A DNA stretch of 64,000 nt from Lysobacter sp. cf310 (GCF_900114355.1 NZ_FOSS01000002.1:540747-604746), one strand, 5' to 3'. Shown: positions 46,133 to 55,059, counted from the first letter of the stretch. Numbers and translations are program-made. Notes: generated by a model from the sequence alone, not told the origin.

Positions 46133-48040
46133 TCAAGCCTCGTCGAAGGGACGGATCGAATCGGGTACGACGCGCGCGCCGTGCTGCGAGATCAGGCGCT
46201 GCACGTCGGGATCGTTCATGAACGCGTCCTCGGCCGAGGCCTGGCGCTGATCGCGCGCGCGCTCGTTGCGCTCGCGCAGCGATTCGCTGGACTGGGCGGA
46301 TTCGAACCGGATCTGCGGGGCCACGCCCAGGCGCGGCGCCAGGGCGTCGGCGACCATCTGGATCAGGGCCGGCGCGCGCAGGTGATCGTCGTCGGCGGAC
46401 AGCGACAGGCGCAACGCGCCGTCGGCGTAAGCGATGAAGCCGGCGTGCTCGGCCAGCAAACGGGCCGGACCGCGCAGGCCGCTGCTGGCGACCAGGTCGT
46501 GCCAGGCCTCGGCATCGGCGATGCCGGCGCTGCCGCTGCGCGACACAGCCGGCGCGGTGTACGCGGGTGCGGCGTCGCGCGCCGCGACCGGTTCCGGCGG
46601 CGCGGGGGGCGGACGGCGCGGCGGCGCGACTGCCTCGGGCGGCTCCGCCCACGGCACGTCGTTGCGTGCAGCCTGCGCACTGGTCGCTTCGGCTCGCGGC
46701 GCTTCGATGCGAGGCGCTTCCATTCGGGGCGCTTCTACCGGGGGCGCTTCTACCGGGCGCGCCTCCATTCGGAGCGCTTCGGTGCGCACCGGTTCGGCGC
46801 GCGAAGTCGTCGCGGGACGATCGTCGAACGGCGACGGCGGCGGTGCGGCGCGGGTTTGCGGCGCAGCCAGGGCGGCGGCCGCCGCGGCGGCGCCGGAGCC
46901 GCGCGCGCTCTCGCCCGCGCCGGAGGCCGCGGGCGCGGCGCCACGTCCGTCTTCGCCAGCGGCGGCGGGACGGAAGGCCAGCATGCGCAGCACGCTCATT
47001 TCGAAACCGGCGCGCGCGCTCGGCGCCAGCGGCAGATCGCGACGGCCGTTGAGCGCCATCTGGTACCACAGCTGCACGACCTCGGGACGCAGGCGCGCGG
47101 CCAGCGCGTCGACGTCGACGCCGTCGGTCTCCATCGGCGCCTCGGGCACCAGCTGACGCACCTGCACGCGGTGCAGGGCCTCGCTCAAGGTATCCAGCAC
47201 GCCGCCCCAGTCGGGCGAGAACTCGGCCAGGGCCGCGACCTCGGCCAGCAGCGTGTGGCCGTTGCCATCGGCCAGGGCCTGCAGCAGCGCGCCGACGCGG
47301 GTGCGGTCGACCGTGCCCAGCATGGTCGCGACCGCGCCGTCGCTGAGCTGGCCGCCGGTGTAGGCGATGGCCTGGTCCAGCAGCGACAGACCGTCGCGCA
47401 GGCTGCCGTCGGCGGCCTTGCTGAGCTGGCGGATCGCGCCGGGCTCGGCGGCGATGCCTTCGGCTTCCAGGATGCGGCCGATCTGGCCCGAGATCTGGGC
47501 CTCGTCCAGGCGCTTGAGGTTGAACTGCAGGCAGCGCGACAACACCGTCACCGGCAGCTTCTGCGGGTCGGTGGTCGCGAGCAGGAATTTGACGTGGCCG
47601 GGCGGCTCTTCCAGCGTCTTCAACAGGGCGTTGAAGGCCGACTTGGAGAGCATGTGCACTTCGTCGATCAGGTAGACCTTGACCCGTCCGCGGCTGGGCA
47701 TGTACTGGGCGTTGTCGATCACCTCACGCACGTCGTCGACGCCGGTGTTGCTGGCGGCGTCGATCTCGAGCAGGTCGATGAAGCGGCCGGCGTCGATGTC
47801 GCGGCAGGAGTTGCACTCGCCGCAGGGGTCGGCCGAGGTGCCGCGCTCGCAGTTCAGCGACTTGGCGAAGATGCGCGCGATCGTGGTCTTGCCCACGCCG
47901 CGAGTGCCGGTGAAGAGGAAGGCGTGGTGGACGCGGCCGGAATCGAGCGCATTGGTCAGCGCGCGGACCACGTGCTCCTGCCCGACCAGTTCGGCGAAAC
48001 GCTTGGGGCGCCATTTGCGGGCGAGGACGAGGTAGGACAT
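46133..48040 (-). CDS. dnaX: DNA polymerase III subunits gamma and tau
   Basis: A 635-residue clamp-loader ATPase. Walker A is GTRGVGKTT, the zinc cysteines CERGTSADPCGECNSC, Walker B LIDEVHML and the sensor LLATTDPQKLP, all in the first 200 residues. Residues about 365-500 are a Pro/Ala/Glu-rich linker that contains seven 5-residue repeats. The C-terminal tau domain that binds the alpha subunit is present. I see no A/T-rich slippery site like the one that makes gamma in E. coli. The ATG at 48040 gives the family start MSYLVLARKWRP. Confidence 0.95.
   Translation of the reverse strand: MSYLVLARKWRPKRFAELVGQEHVVRALTNALDSGRVHHAFLFTGTRGVGKTTIARIFAKSLNCERGTSADPCGECNSCRDIDAGRFIDLLEIDAASNTGVDDVREVIDNAQYMPSRGRVKVYLIDEVHMLSKSAFNALLKTLEEPPGHVKFLLATTDPQKLPVTVLSRCLQFNLKRLDEAQISGQIGRILEAEGIAAEPGAIRQLSKAADGSLRDGLSLLDQAIAYTGGQLSDGAVATMLGTVDRTRVGALLQALADGNGHTLLAEVAALAEFSPDWGGVLDTLSEALHRVQVRQLVPEAPMETDGVDVDALAARLRPEVVQLWYQMALNGRRDLPLAPSARAGFEMSVLRMLAFRPAAAGEDGRGAAPAASGAGESARGSGAAAAAAALAAPQTRAAPPPSPFDDRPATTSRAEPVRTEALRMEARPVEAPPVEAPRMEAPRIEAPRAEATSAQAARNDVPWAEPPEAVAPPRRPPPAPPEPVAARDAAPAYTAPAVSRSGSAGIADAEAWHDLVASSGLRGPARLLAEHAGFIAYADGALRLSLSADDDHLRAPALIQMVADALAPRLGVAPQIRFESAQSSESLRERNERARDQRQASAEDAFMNDPDVQRLISQHGARVVPDSIRPFDEA
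46685..46789 (-). repeat. 15-bp tandem repeat inside dnaX linker
   Basis: Seven contiguous 15-bp units beginning CGC(T/C)TC (plus strand starts at 46685, 46700, 46715, 46730, 46745, 46760, 46775). They encode a 5-residue repeat in the tau linker (x-E-A-P/R-x with M, V or I first). Units 4 and 5 are nearly identical, so copy number may vary between strains. Confidence 0.85.
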
Positions 48041-48188
48041 CGGACCCTTTGGTTGCGTGTGCTTGCTTGCGTCGGTACCGCCGCGCGCCGCGGCCCTAGG
48101 CCCTGTCGCAGCGGCCGGCGCGGCGCGGGAACGGATCGGTCCATTGTGCCACGGCCGTTCGCGACGACCGCCACCGCAACGCCTCGAC

Positions 48189-48217
48189 TTGTGGACAACC
48201 GCCGCGACGGCTAGAAT
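48189..48217 (+). promoter_or_regulatory. Sigma-70 promoter of tRNA-Ser(GGA)/4.5S RNA
   Basis: TTGTGG (48189-48194) and TAGAAT (48212-48217) are separated by 17 bases. Transcription would start near 48224, about 38 nt before the tRNA. No terminator is visible between tRNA and 4.5S RNA, so both may come from this promoter. Confidence 0.6.
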
Positions 48218-48261
48218 TCTCGGCCCTGAGCCCGACCGGATGTCGCTGTCAGCCCAGGCCC

Positions 48262-48354
48262 GGAGAGGTGTCCGAGTGGTTGAAGGAGCACGCCTGGAAA
48301 GTGTGTAAGCGGCTAAACCCCGCTTCGCGGGTTCGAATCCCGCTCTCTCCGCCA
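48262..48354 (+). tRNA. tRNA-Ser (anticodon GGA)
   Basis: A class II tRNA with a 7-bp acceptor stem GGAGAGG/CTCTCTCC, encoded CCA (48352-48354), the T arm GGGTTCGAATCCC and a long variable arm (GGCTAAACCCCGCTTCG region). The anticodon loop reads CTGGAAA, anticodon GGA, for UCC and UCU. Confidence 0.96.
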
Positions 48355-48428
48355 GATTTCCAGCAATGTCGTTCAGATCCTGTCGCCGCGTCATGCGACA
48401 CGTCTCGCGCCAGATGCGCACGTCCTAT

Positions 48429-48539
48429 GGTGGCCCCGTCGGCCCCTCGCGACGCTAGGTCGAAAATCCCGCCAGGGCCGGAAGGCAGCAACGGTATCGA
48501 CTGATGCGGGCGCCGAGGTCAGCCGGCGGGGCCGCCACC
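48429..48539 (+). ncRNA. ffs: 4.5S RNA of the signal recognition particle
   Basis: The conserved SRP tip is present: CAGGGCCGGAAGGCAGCA (about 48473-48490; family form CAGGTCCGGAAGGAAGCA), with the opposite strand CGCCGAGGTCAGCC. The ends pair through GGTGGCCCCG (48429-48438) and CGGGGCCGCCACC (about 48527-48539). A T run follows (48540-48543). It binds Ffh for co-translational membrane targeting. Ends are approximate. Confidence 0.9.
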
Positions 48540-48828
48540 TTTTCGGGACGGCTTCTTCGGGCGATGCCGAGCGGTTCAGCGCTTTTGCGCGCGGGAACCG
48601 TCGCGCCTTAAGCCGTCCCGGAGCCGTCCGTGGCGAGCGGGTCGAACCTGGACCGCGGATTCGCGCGGTGGCGGAAGCAAATCCCCCTCAATCCCCCTTT
48701 TCCAAAGGGGGAAGACAAGCGGAGCCGCTCGCGACTGCGATAGCCGTTGGTGGCGAGCCTGTCGAACCATGGACGGCGAGCCCGCGCAGCGCCAAGCACA
48801 GGCCCACTTGAGTCAGGCAGCGCAGATG
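48540..48828. repeat. Intergenic stretch with three dispersed-repeat pieces
   Basis: Two direct copies of a GTGGCGAGC-x2-GTCGAACC element (48630-48652 and 48750-48772) flank the GCAAATCCCCC hairpin repeat at 48677-48714 (copy B of the element at 5655). The GAGC-GTCGAACC type is very common between genes in this family. No gene is visible. Confidence 0.75.
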
Positions 48829-49833
48829 CTAGGGCGCCGTCAGCGCCAGCGCGTCCGGCTCGCGGCCGGTCGTCCAATGCGCGACCACCTTCCAGCGCTT
48901 GCGGTCGACCACCACCACTTCGTCGCCGCCGCTGATCGCCACGTACACGCGCGCCCGCTTCGGATCGGCGATCACGCCGATCGGCAGGGCCGCACGCCCG
49001 AGCAGGGTGTCGCGGTACTGCGCGCCCTTGCGCGCCAGCGCGACCGTCGCCAACGGCTTGCGGCTGGCGGCGTCGAACACCGCCAGGGTGCCGGCGCGCG
49101 CGTTGCTGACCAGGGCCTGGCGGCCGTCGGCGGTGAACGCGACCCGGATCGGGAAACCGGGGCTGGACAGCGTCGCCAGCAGTTGCAGGCTGCGCGCGTC
49201 ATGCACGGTCACCGTGCCGGCCTCGCGATTGCTGACCCAGACCTCGTCGCTGCCGGGCCGCACCGCGATGCCTTCGGCGCCCGCGCCGGCCGCGACCTCG
49301 GCGACCTTGGCGCCGGTCACCAGATCGACCTTGCTGACCGTGCCGCGATCGATCTTGCTCACGTAGGCGGTGTTGCCGTCGGCCGAGACCGCGACCATGT
49401 GCCCTCGGCCCTCGCCCATTGGGATTTCCGCCAGCAGCTTGCCGCTGGCGATAGCGATGCGCAGCAGATGCGCGGATTCCTCGGTGGTGACCACTGCCTC
49501 GCGCCCATGAGGCAGGAAACGCAGCCCGTGCGGACGGCCGTGCTGCCCCAGATCCAGCACGCGCGGCGCAGCGCCGCCGCGCAGGTCGAGCACGCTCAGC
49601 GTATTGCCGGGGCTGGGGCCGCCATAGTTGGCGACCAGTGCGGTGGCGCCGTCGGGGCTGACCACGATCTCGTGCGGCGCTTTGCCGCTGGCGAACTCGC
49701 CGAGCTTGCGTCCGTCTTCCAGCGACAAACGCCAGACCGTATCGGCCGATTTGTTGCCGACCAGCAGTTCGGCCGCGTGGGCCGGCAGCGCCGCGCCGAG
49801 GGCCAGGGAAAGCAGCAAGCACTGCAGTCGCAT
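48829..49833 (-). CDS. Exported YncE-like beta-propeller protein
   Basis: A 334-residue protein with a signal peptide (MRLQCLLLSLALGAALPAHA). The mature part is a run of about seven 40-residue propeller blades with the V-x2-V-D/H-L/A-x-G/S pattern (for example SVLDLRG, SKVDLVTGAKVAEV, TVHDARSLQLLATL, AVFDAASRKPLATV, VVVDRKRWKVVAHW). YncE-type proteins bind DNA or metal ligands, or act as lactonase-like scaffolds; function here is unknown. The ATG 49833 has GAGAGG upstream. It lies after moaE with a 95-bp gap, and may or may not share that transcript. Confidence 0.82.
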   Translation of the reverse strand: MRLQCLLLSLALGAALPAHAAELLVGNKSADTVWRLSLEDGRKLGEFASGKAPHEIVVSPDGATALVANYGGPSPGNTLSVLDLRGGAAPRVLDLGQHGRPHGLRFLPHGREAVVTTEESAHLLRIAIASGKLLAEIPMGEGRGHMVAVSADGNTAYVSKIDRGTVSKVDLVTGAKVAEVAAGAGAEGIAVRPGSDEVWVSNREAGTVTVHDARSLQLLATLSSPGFPIRVAFTADGRQALVSNARAGTLAVFDAASRKPLATVALARKGAQYRDTLLGRAALPIGVIADPKRARVYVAISGGDEVVVVDRKRWKVVAHWTTGREPDALALTAP

Positions 49834-49928
49834 CGTCCACCTCTCCGCCATGATCCGAATCTCGTCGCGTTGGGGCAGGAGCGGCGTCGGCTGCGACCGT
49901 GCCCTCGCACTTACGACGAACAACGACC

Positions 49929-50360
49929 CTAGCCCTGCGTCGGGGGCGGCTCCGGATGCAACCAGCCCGCGTCGCCCTCGGCGTAGCGCTCGTGCTTCCA
50001 GATCGGCACCCGCGCCTTGGTCTCGTCGATGATGTAGCGGCAGGCGGCGAACGCGGCATCGCGATGGGCGGCGCTGACGCCGACCCAGACCGCGAGTTCG
50101 CCCACGCCCAGGTCGCCGACGCGGTGCACGCAGCGCGCCTCGACGATCGCGAAACGCTCCAGCGCCTCGGCCAGGATCTTCTCGCCCTCGCGCTCGGCCA
50201 GCAGCGCGTAGCTCTCGTAGCGCAAGCCGAGCACGGCGCGCCCCTGGTGATGGTCGCGCACCCAGCCCTCGAAGCTGGCGTAGGCGCCGGCCTCGTCGCG
50301 CATCAGCCATTCGCGCGTGGCGGCCGGGTCGAACGGGGTTTCGGACAGACGAAAGCGCAT
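49929..50360 (-). CDS. moaE: Molybdopterin synthase large subunit MoaE
   Basis: A 143-residue catalytic subunit. Key family segments are present: GAYASFEGWVRDHHQG (residues 25-40), the RCVHRVGDLGVGELAVWVGVSAAHR block with active-site basic residues, and PIWKHERYAEGD near the end (the Lys-x-Glu pair). It adds sulfur from MoaD thiocarboxylate to precursor Z. It lies 3 bp downstream of moaD. Confidence 0.95.
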   Translation of the reverse strand: MRFRLSETPFDPAATREWLMRDEAGAYASFEGWVRDHHQGRAVLGLRYESYALLAEREGEKILAEALERFAIVEARCVHRVGDLGVGELAVWVGVSAAHRDAAFAACRYIIDETKARVPIWKHERYAEGDAGWLHPEPPPTQG

Positions 50361-50363
50361 CGC

Positions 50364-50606
50364 TCAGCCCCCCGACACCGGCGGAATGAAGGCCACTTCG
50401 CTGCCGGCGCGCGGCGCGTCGTCCCAGTGCGCGAACGCGCCGTCGACCGCGACCCGCAGGCGCTCGGCGGGCAGCGCGAAACCGTGGCGCTCGCGCAGCG
50501 CCGCGTACAGGCCGCGCAGATCGGCGGCGTCGGTGTCCACGCTCTCGTCGGCGCGACCCGCGGCGTCGCGCAAGCTGGCGAAATACAGCACGGTGAGCCG
50601 GTTCAT
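50364..50606 (-). CDS. moaD: Molybdopterin synthase sulfur carrier MoaD
   Basis: An 80-residue ubiquitin-like protein. It starts [17 protein letters not shown] and ends FIPPVSGG; the C-terminal Gly-Gly becomes a thiocarboxylate. The start ATG overlaps the moaC stop by 4 bp (ATGA). Confidence 0.95.
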   Translation of the reverse strand: MNRLTVLYFASLRDAAGRADESVDTDAADLRGLYAALRERHGFALPAERLRVAVDGAFAHWDDAPRAGSEVAFIPPVSGG

Positions 50607-51175
50607 GCCGCGCCCCCGAAGTCGCGCTTGCCGCCGGACTTGGCGAGCAGCTTGGCCGGCCCGATCACGATCCGGTGCGACAAGGCCTTGCACATGTCGT
50701 AGACGGTCAGCGCGGCCACGGTGGCGCCGGTCAGGGCCTCCATCTCGACGCCGGTGCGATGGGTGGTGCGCACCCGGCATTCGATGCGCAGGGCGTTCTC
50801 GTCCAGCCAGTCGATCGCGATCCGACAGCCGTCGATCGGCAGCGGATGGCAGAACGGAATCAGCTCGGCGGTGCGCTTGACCGCCAGGGTGCCGGCCACG
50901 ATCGCGGTATCGACGATGCCGCCCTTGGCGCTGCGCAGTCCGCTGGCGCGCAATTGCGCGGCGACCGCGGCCGGAAACCGCACCCGGCACTCCGCTTGCG
51001 CCTCGCGCGCGGTCGCGGCCTTGGCGGACACGTCGACCATGGCGGGGCGGCCGTCGGAATCCAGGTGCGTGAGCGCGGAACGCGTGGCGGCGGGCTTGGC
51101 TTTGCGGGCTTTCAAACGAGGGGGCTCCGGCAGGTCGGGACGCCTAACGGTATCGGCGGATCGGGCAGCGGCCAT
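50603..51175 (-). CDS. moaC: Cyclic pyranopterin monophosphate synthase MoaC
   Basis: A 190-residue enzyme with the family core [43 protein letters not shown] and [22 protein letters not shown]. It converts the GTP-derived 8-carbon-linked product of MoaA to cyclic pyranopterin monophosphate. About 30 extra basic residues lie at the N-terminus ([21 protein letters not shown]), longer than E. coli MoaC; the ATG there is the only clear one. Confidence 0.95.
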   Translation of the reverse strand: MAAARSADTVRRPDLPEPPRLKARKAKPAATRSALTHLDSDGRPAMVDVSAKAATAREAQAECRVRFPAAVAAQLRASGLRSAKGGIVDTAIVAGTLAVKRTAELIPFCHPLPIDGCRIAIDWLDENALRIECRVRTTHRTGVEMEALTGATVAALTVYDMCKALSHRIVIGPAKLLAKSGGKRDFGGAA

Positions 51176-51190
51176 GATACGCCGCGCGCT

Positions 51191-52222
51191 TCAACCGCCG
51201 ACCAGGAACATCTCCACGTGCCGGCTCGGGCGCGGCGCGTCGGCGGCGCGCAGTTCGCTGTAGCGGTCGGCGCGGCGCGACCACAGCTCGGCCACGCGTT
51301 CGGCCAGGCCGAACTCGCCCTGGGCCAGGGTCGGACGCAGGTCGACGCCGTCGGCGGCGAACAAGCAGGTGTAGAGGCGGCCGTCGGCCGAGACGCGCGA
51401 GCGGTGGCAGTCGCCGCAGAACGGCGCGCTGATCGAGGACACGAAGCCGACTTCGCCGGCGCCGTCGGCATAGGCGTAGCGCGCCGCGACTTCGCCGCGG
51501 TAGTGCGCGTCCAGCGCGCGCAGCGGCCAGCGCTGGTGCAGCCGGTCGCGCAGTTCGGCCGAAGGCACCACGCGCGCGGCGTCCCAGCCGTTGCAGGTGC
51601 CCACGTCCATGTACTCGATGTAGCGCAGCACGTGGCCGCTGCCGCGGAAGCGTTCGGCCAGGGGCAGCACCTGATCGTCGTTGACGCCGCGCTGGACCAC
51701 GCAGTTGAGCTTGATCGAGCCGAAGCCCGCGGCCTGGGCGGCGTCGATGCCGGCCAGTACCTGGGCGACTTCGCCGCGGCCGCCGGACAGGCGCCGGAAC
51801 AGATCGGCATCCAGCGCGTCCAGGCTGACCGTGAGCCGGCGCAGGCCGGCCTCACGCAGCGCGCGCGCCTGGCGCGCGAGCAGCGAGCCGTTGGTGGTCA
51901 GGGCCAGATCGTCGAGGCCGTCGATCGCCGCCAGCCGCGCGATCAGCTCCGGCAGATTCTTGCGCAGCAGCGGCTCGCCGCCGGTCAGGCGCAGCTTGCG
52001 CACGCCCACGCGCACGAAGCCGCGCACCAGGGTTTCGATCTCGTCGAAGCTCAGGCGCGAGGCCGCGTCCAGGCCGTAGTCGTCGGGCACGCGCTCGGCC
52101 GGCATGCAATAGGGGCAACGGAAGTTGCAGGCCTCGATCACCGACAAACGCAGGTCGCGCAGCGGACGCCCGTAGACATCCTGCGCCCACGGCGTCTGCT
52201 TCGGATCCGGCAACGCGCTCAC
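51191..52222 (-). CDS. moaA: GTP 3',8-cyclase MoaA
   Basis: A 343-residue radical SAM enzyme. The N-terminal cluster CNFRCPYC (CxxxCxxC) is near residue 35 and the second cluster is in AFCGDCHRSRVSADGRLYTC-like residues in the C-terminal third. The C-terminus ends in the family Gly-Gly (MFLVGG), which is needed for activity. The start is GTG at 52222, overlapping the stop of the MBL-fold gene by 4 bp. It starts molybdopterin synthesis from GTP. Confidence 0.95.
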   Translation of the reverse strand: MSALPDPKQTPWAQDVYGRPLRDLRLSVIEACNFRCPYCMPAERVPDDYGLDAASRLSFDEIETLVRGFVRVGVRKLRLTGGEPLLRKNLPELIARLAAIDGLDDLALTTNGSLLARQARALREAGLRRLTVSLDALDADLFRRLSGGRGEVAQVLAGIDAAQAAGFGSIKLNCVVQRGVNDDQVLPLAERFRGSGHVLRYIEYMDVGTCNGWDAARVVPSAELRDRLHQRWPLRALDAHYRGEVAARYAYADGAGEVGFVSSISAPFCGDCHRSRVSADGRLYTCLFAADGVDLRPTLAQGEFGLAERVAELWSRRADRYSELRAADAPRPSRHVEMFLVGG

Positions 52223-52977
52223 GACGGCGGCACCTGCTCTGCGCTGGATTCGGCTAGGGCGACGCATTCGCCCGGTCTGGCCACACGATACCCCCGTGCG
52301 GCCAGGGTGTCGCCCTCGCCGGCGCTGGCGTAGTGGTAGAGCAGGCAGCGCGCCAGCAGTTCGCGCGAATACTCGCGCTCCAGGTCCTCGATGCCGCTGT
52401 GCGAGGGGTTGCCGTGCAGAGCGCAGTCGTGGGCGATCAGCTCGCCGGCGTCGGCGTACTTGGCCAGGGCCTCGGGGATCGGCCGGGTGTCGCCGGTCCA
52501 GACCACGCTGCCGCGCAGGCGCAGCCCGAAGGCGGTGTCCGGCCAGTGATGGCGGGTGGCGAAGACTTCCAGGCGCACGCCCTCGTGCCAGAACGCGGCG
52601 CCGACCGGGATCACCTGGAACGCGTCCCAGAAGTTCACCCCGCCCTCGGCCAGGGCATTGGGATAGTCGCCCACGCGCTGGTGCAGCAGCGGCACCACCG
52701 GCGCCGGCACGTACAGCTTGACCCGGCCGCGGCGCTCGCTGTCGAAATAGGTCGAGACGAACAGGCGCTCGAAGCCGGCGACGTGGTCGAGATGGGTGTG
52801 GGTGATGAACAAGGCGCGCGGCGCCTGCCCATAGTGGGCGAGATAGGCGGTCAGGCCCTCGCCGCCGCAGTCGATGGTCAGCCAGGGCGCGCCGTCGCGC
52901 TCGATGGTCGCCATCGCCGAGCCCAGCTCGACCGCGGACGCGTTGCCGACGCCGTGCAGACGCAGATGCCAGCTCAT
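52219..52977 (-). CDS. MBL-fold metallo-hydrolase
   Basis: A 252-residue beta-lactamase-fold protein. The metal motif is ITHTHLDHVAGFERL (H-x-H-x-D-H, around residues 59-68), with further ligands in TRHHWPDTAFGLRL, WTGDTRP and HDCAL. Sequence resembles RNase Z/phosphodiesterase-type MBL proteins rather than glyoxalase II. The substrate is unknown. The start directly abuts the kdkA stop (TGAATG) and its stop overlaps moaA, so all three are in one transcript. Confidence 0.85.
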   Translation of the reverse strand: MSWHLRLHGVGNASAVELGSAMATIERDGAPWLTIDCGGEGLTAYLAHYGQAPRALFITHTHLDHVAGFERLFVSTYFDSERRGRVKLYVPAPVVPLLHQRVGDYPNALAEGGVNFWDAFQVIPVGAAFWHEGVRLEVFATRHHWPDTAFGLRLRGSVVWTGDTRPIPEALAKYADAGELIAHDCALHGNPSHSGIEDLEREYSRELLARCLLYHYASAGEGDTLAARGYRVARPGECVALAESSAEQVPPS

Positions 52978-53727
52978 TCAGTAGCCCTTGTTCCAGGCGC
53001 GCTCGTAGGCCGCGCGCAGGCGGCCGTAGTCGCGTTCGACCTCTTCCAGCGAACGCGCGCCGCGCAGTTTCAGCAGCGAGCGCTTGAGCCGGGCGAGATT
53101 GCGCTCGCGCCAGCCGGTCGCGGGGATGTGCAGGTGGCCGCGGTCCAGATCGATCACCCAGCCGCGCCCGGTGGGGTCGAACAGCAGGTTGTGGGCGTTG
53201 AGATCGGCATGGTCCAAGCCTACGCGATGGCAGCGCGCGATCAGCCGACCGGCCTCTTCCCAGGGCGCACCGTCGCCGGCGACCGCGGCGCGGTCGGCCA
53301 GCGAGCGCACGTCGTTGAGGCGTTCCAGCAGGATCGCGGCGTAGTAGTAGAAGCCGTCGCGGCGGTAATAGGCGGCGATAGGACGCGGTACCGGCAGGCC
53401 CTTCTCGGCCACCGCGCGGGTCAGGCGGAACTCGGCGAAGCTGCGCGTCTCGTTGGCGCCGCGCCACCAGTAGCGGTCGCGGTTGAAGCGCGCGACCAGG
53501 CCGCCGCGCAGGTAACGCCGCAGCAGGCTGGGGCCGAACGGCGCGTCCACGAACCAGGCCCCGCCGCGGCCGCCGCTGTCGACCGGGCGCGCGCGTTCGC
53601 CCCAGAAGGCAGGCGAGAACCATTCCGGGCTCGCTTGCCGCACCCGGGTGCGGTCGAACAGAATCGCGCCGTAGCCGCTGTCGTCGCGGAACGGCGTCAA
53701 TCCTTCGGCGGCGTCGTAGCCCGTCAT
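52978..53727 (-). CDS. kdkA: 3-deoxy-D-manno-octulosonic acid (Kdo) kinase
   Basis: A 249-residue kinase of the Kdo/WaaP family. The catalytic loop is [16 protein letters not shown] (Asp near 175) and the metal Asp lies in [14 protein letters not shown]. Upstream [12 protein letters not shown] and the [17 protein letters not shown] region fit KdkA. It phosphorylates the single Kdo of the LPS inner core in bacteria such as Haemophilus and Xanthomonas. It is transcribed towards the MBL and moa genes, and divergent from the heptosyltransferase-like gene. Confidence 0.87.
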   Translation of the reverse strand: MTGYDAAEGLTPFRDDSGYGAILFDRTRVRQASPEWFSPAFWGERARPVDSGGRGGAWFVDAPFGPSLLRRYLRGGLVARFNRDRYWWRGANETRSFAEFRLTRAVAEKGLPVPRPIAAYYRRDGFYYYAAILLERLNDVRSLADRAAVAGDGAPWEEAGRLIARCHRVGLDHADLNAHNLLFDPTGRGWVIDLDRGHLHIPATGWRERNLARLKRSLLKLRGARSLEEVERDYGRLRAAYERAWNKGY

Positions 53728-53749
53728 CCGCCGGAGTCTAACAAGTCAC

Positions 53750-54814
53750 GTGAACAACGCACCCCACTCGATCTGCCTGCTGCGGCTTTCCGCCCTGGGC
53801 GACGTGACCCATGTGGTTCCGCTGGTGCGCACCCTGCGCGAGGCCTGGCCGCGGCTGGAGCTGACCTGGGTGATCGGCAAGGGCGAGCGCCGCCTGCTCG
53901 ACGGCCTGGAAAACGTGAGCTTCGTCGAATACGACAAGAAGACCGGCCTGGCCGGCATGCGCGCGCTGGGCCGAGAGCTGCGCGAGCGCCTGGGCGAGCG
54001 GCGGCGCTACGACGCCCTGCTGCAGATGCAGGTGGCCGCGCGCGCGAACCTGCTGTCGGCCTTCGTGCCGGCGCGGCGCCGGATCGGCTACGACCGCTCG
54101 CGCGCCAAGGACCTGCACGGCCTGTTCGTCAACGAACGCATCCCCGACCGCCCCGGCATCCACGTGCTGGACGCGATCGGCAGCTTCTGCGAGCCGCTGG
54201 GCCTGCGCCAGACCCAGGTGCGCTGGGACCTGCCGGTGCCGACGGAGGCCTACGAGTGGGCGCGCGCGCAATGGCCGGACGACGGCCGCCCGACCCTGCT
54301 GATCTCGCCCTGCTCCAGCCATGCCCTGCGCAACTGGCGCAGCGACCGTTATGCCGCGGTCGCCGATCACGCGACCACGCGCGGTTGGCGGGTGGTGCTG
54401 TGCGGCGGCCGCAGCGAGCTGGAGCGCCGCACCGCCGACGAAATCCTGGCCGCGATGAGCGCGCCGGCGCTGGACCTGGTCGGCAAGGACACGCTCAAGC
54501 AATTGCCGGCCCTGCTCGCGCGCGGCCAGTTGCTGATGACGCCCGACTCCGGCCCCATGCACATCGCCAACGCCATGGGCACCAAGGTGCTGGGCCTGCA
54601 CGCGGCCAGCAACCCGGCCCGCAGCGGCCCCTACAGCGACCGCCGCTATTGCGCCGACCGCTACGACGACGCGGCGCGCAAGTACCTCGGCAAGCCTGCG
54701 AGCGAACTCAAGTGGGGGACCAAGATCGAGCATGACGGGGTCATGGATCTGATCTCGGTGGAGGATGGGGTCGCGGCGTTCGAACGTTATGTCGCCGATC
54801 ATTCGGCGGGCTGA
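53750..54814 (+). CDS. GT9 family glycosyltransferase (LPS heptosyltransferase-like)
   Basis: A 354-residue protein of the ADP-heptose:LPS heptosyltransferase family. N-terminal ICLLRLSALGDVTHVVPLVRTLREAWP is the family mark, ISPCSSHALRNWRSDRYAAVADH binds phosphate, and the donor-binding end is MTPDSGPMHIANAMGTKVLGLHAA. It is likely a cytoplasmic enzyme of LPS core synthesis; it cannot be named waaC, waaF or waaQ from sequence. The start is GTG. Divergent from kdkA by 22 bp, so the two LPS core genes probably share a control region. Confidence 0.87.
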   Translation: MNNAPHSICLLRLSALGDVTHVVPLVRTLREAWPRLELTWVIGKGERRLLDGLENVSFVEYDKKTGLAGMRALGRELRERLGERRRYDALLQMQVAARANLLSAFVPARRRIGYDRSRAKDLHGLFVNERIPDRPGIHVLDAIGSFCEPLGLRQTQVRWDLPVPTEAYEWARAQWPDDGRPTLLISPCSSHALRNWRSDRYAAVADHATTRGWRVVLCGGRSELERRTADEILAAMSAPALDLVGKDTLKQLPALLARGQLLMTPDSGPMHIANAMGTKVLGLHAASNPARSGPYSDRRYCADRYDDAARKYLGKPASELKWGTKIEHDGVMDLISVEDGVAAFERYVADHSAG

Positions 54815-55012
54815 GACCGCGGCACAGAAGCCGCAGTTTCGCTACGAATGACGCGAGTCGGCCTGAGCGATGGCGTGGGCTGCATCCACTCGGCTTCGCT
54901 GTGATGGATGTGCGGGCGCGTTTAGCCGCGCGCTGCTGCGTTCCCATCGCACTGGCTTGCGAATATGCATCGGCTCGATCTGCGCAGCCCAAGCAGCACC
55001 GCGGCCGCGGCG

Positions 55013-55045
55013 CCCTCACCCCTCTCCCGCGAGCGGGAGAGGGGC
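55013..55045. repeat. CCCTCACCC-type hairpin repeat
   Basis: CCCTCACC then a perfect-stem CCTCTCCCGC-GA-GCGGGAGAGG palindrome, 15 bp past the stop of the secreted-protein gene on the minus strand. It is the same family as 23932-24133 and could end its transcript. The rest of the 245-bp spacer 54815-55059 shows no gene. Confidence 0.8.
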
Positions 55046-55059
55046 TTGAAACTAGCGAC

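Noticed and set aside
51181..53623. A single 810-codon frame covering moaA, the MBL gene and kdkA
   Set aside because: Only the moaA part has a family; the upstream part is an off-frame reading of the two genes before it.
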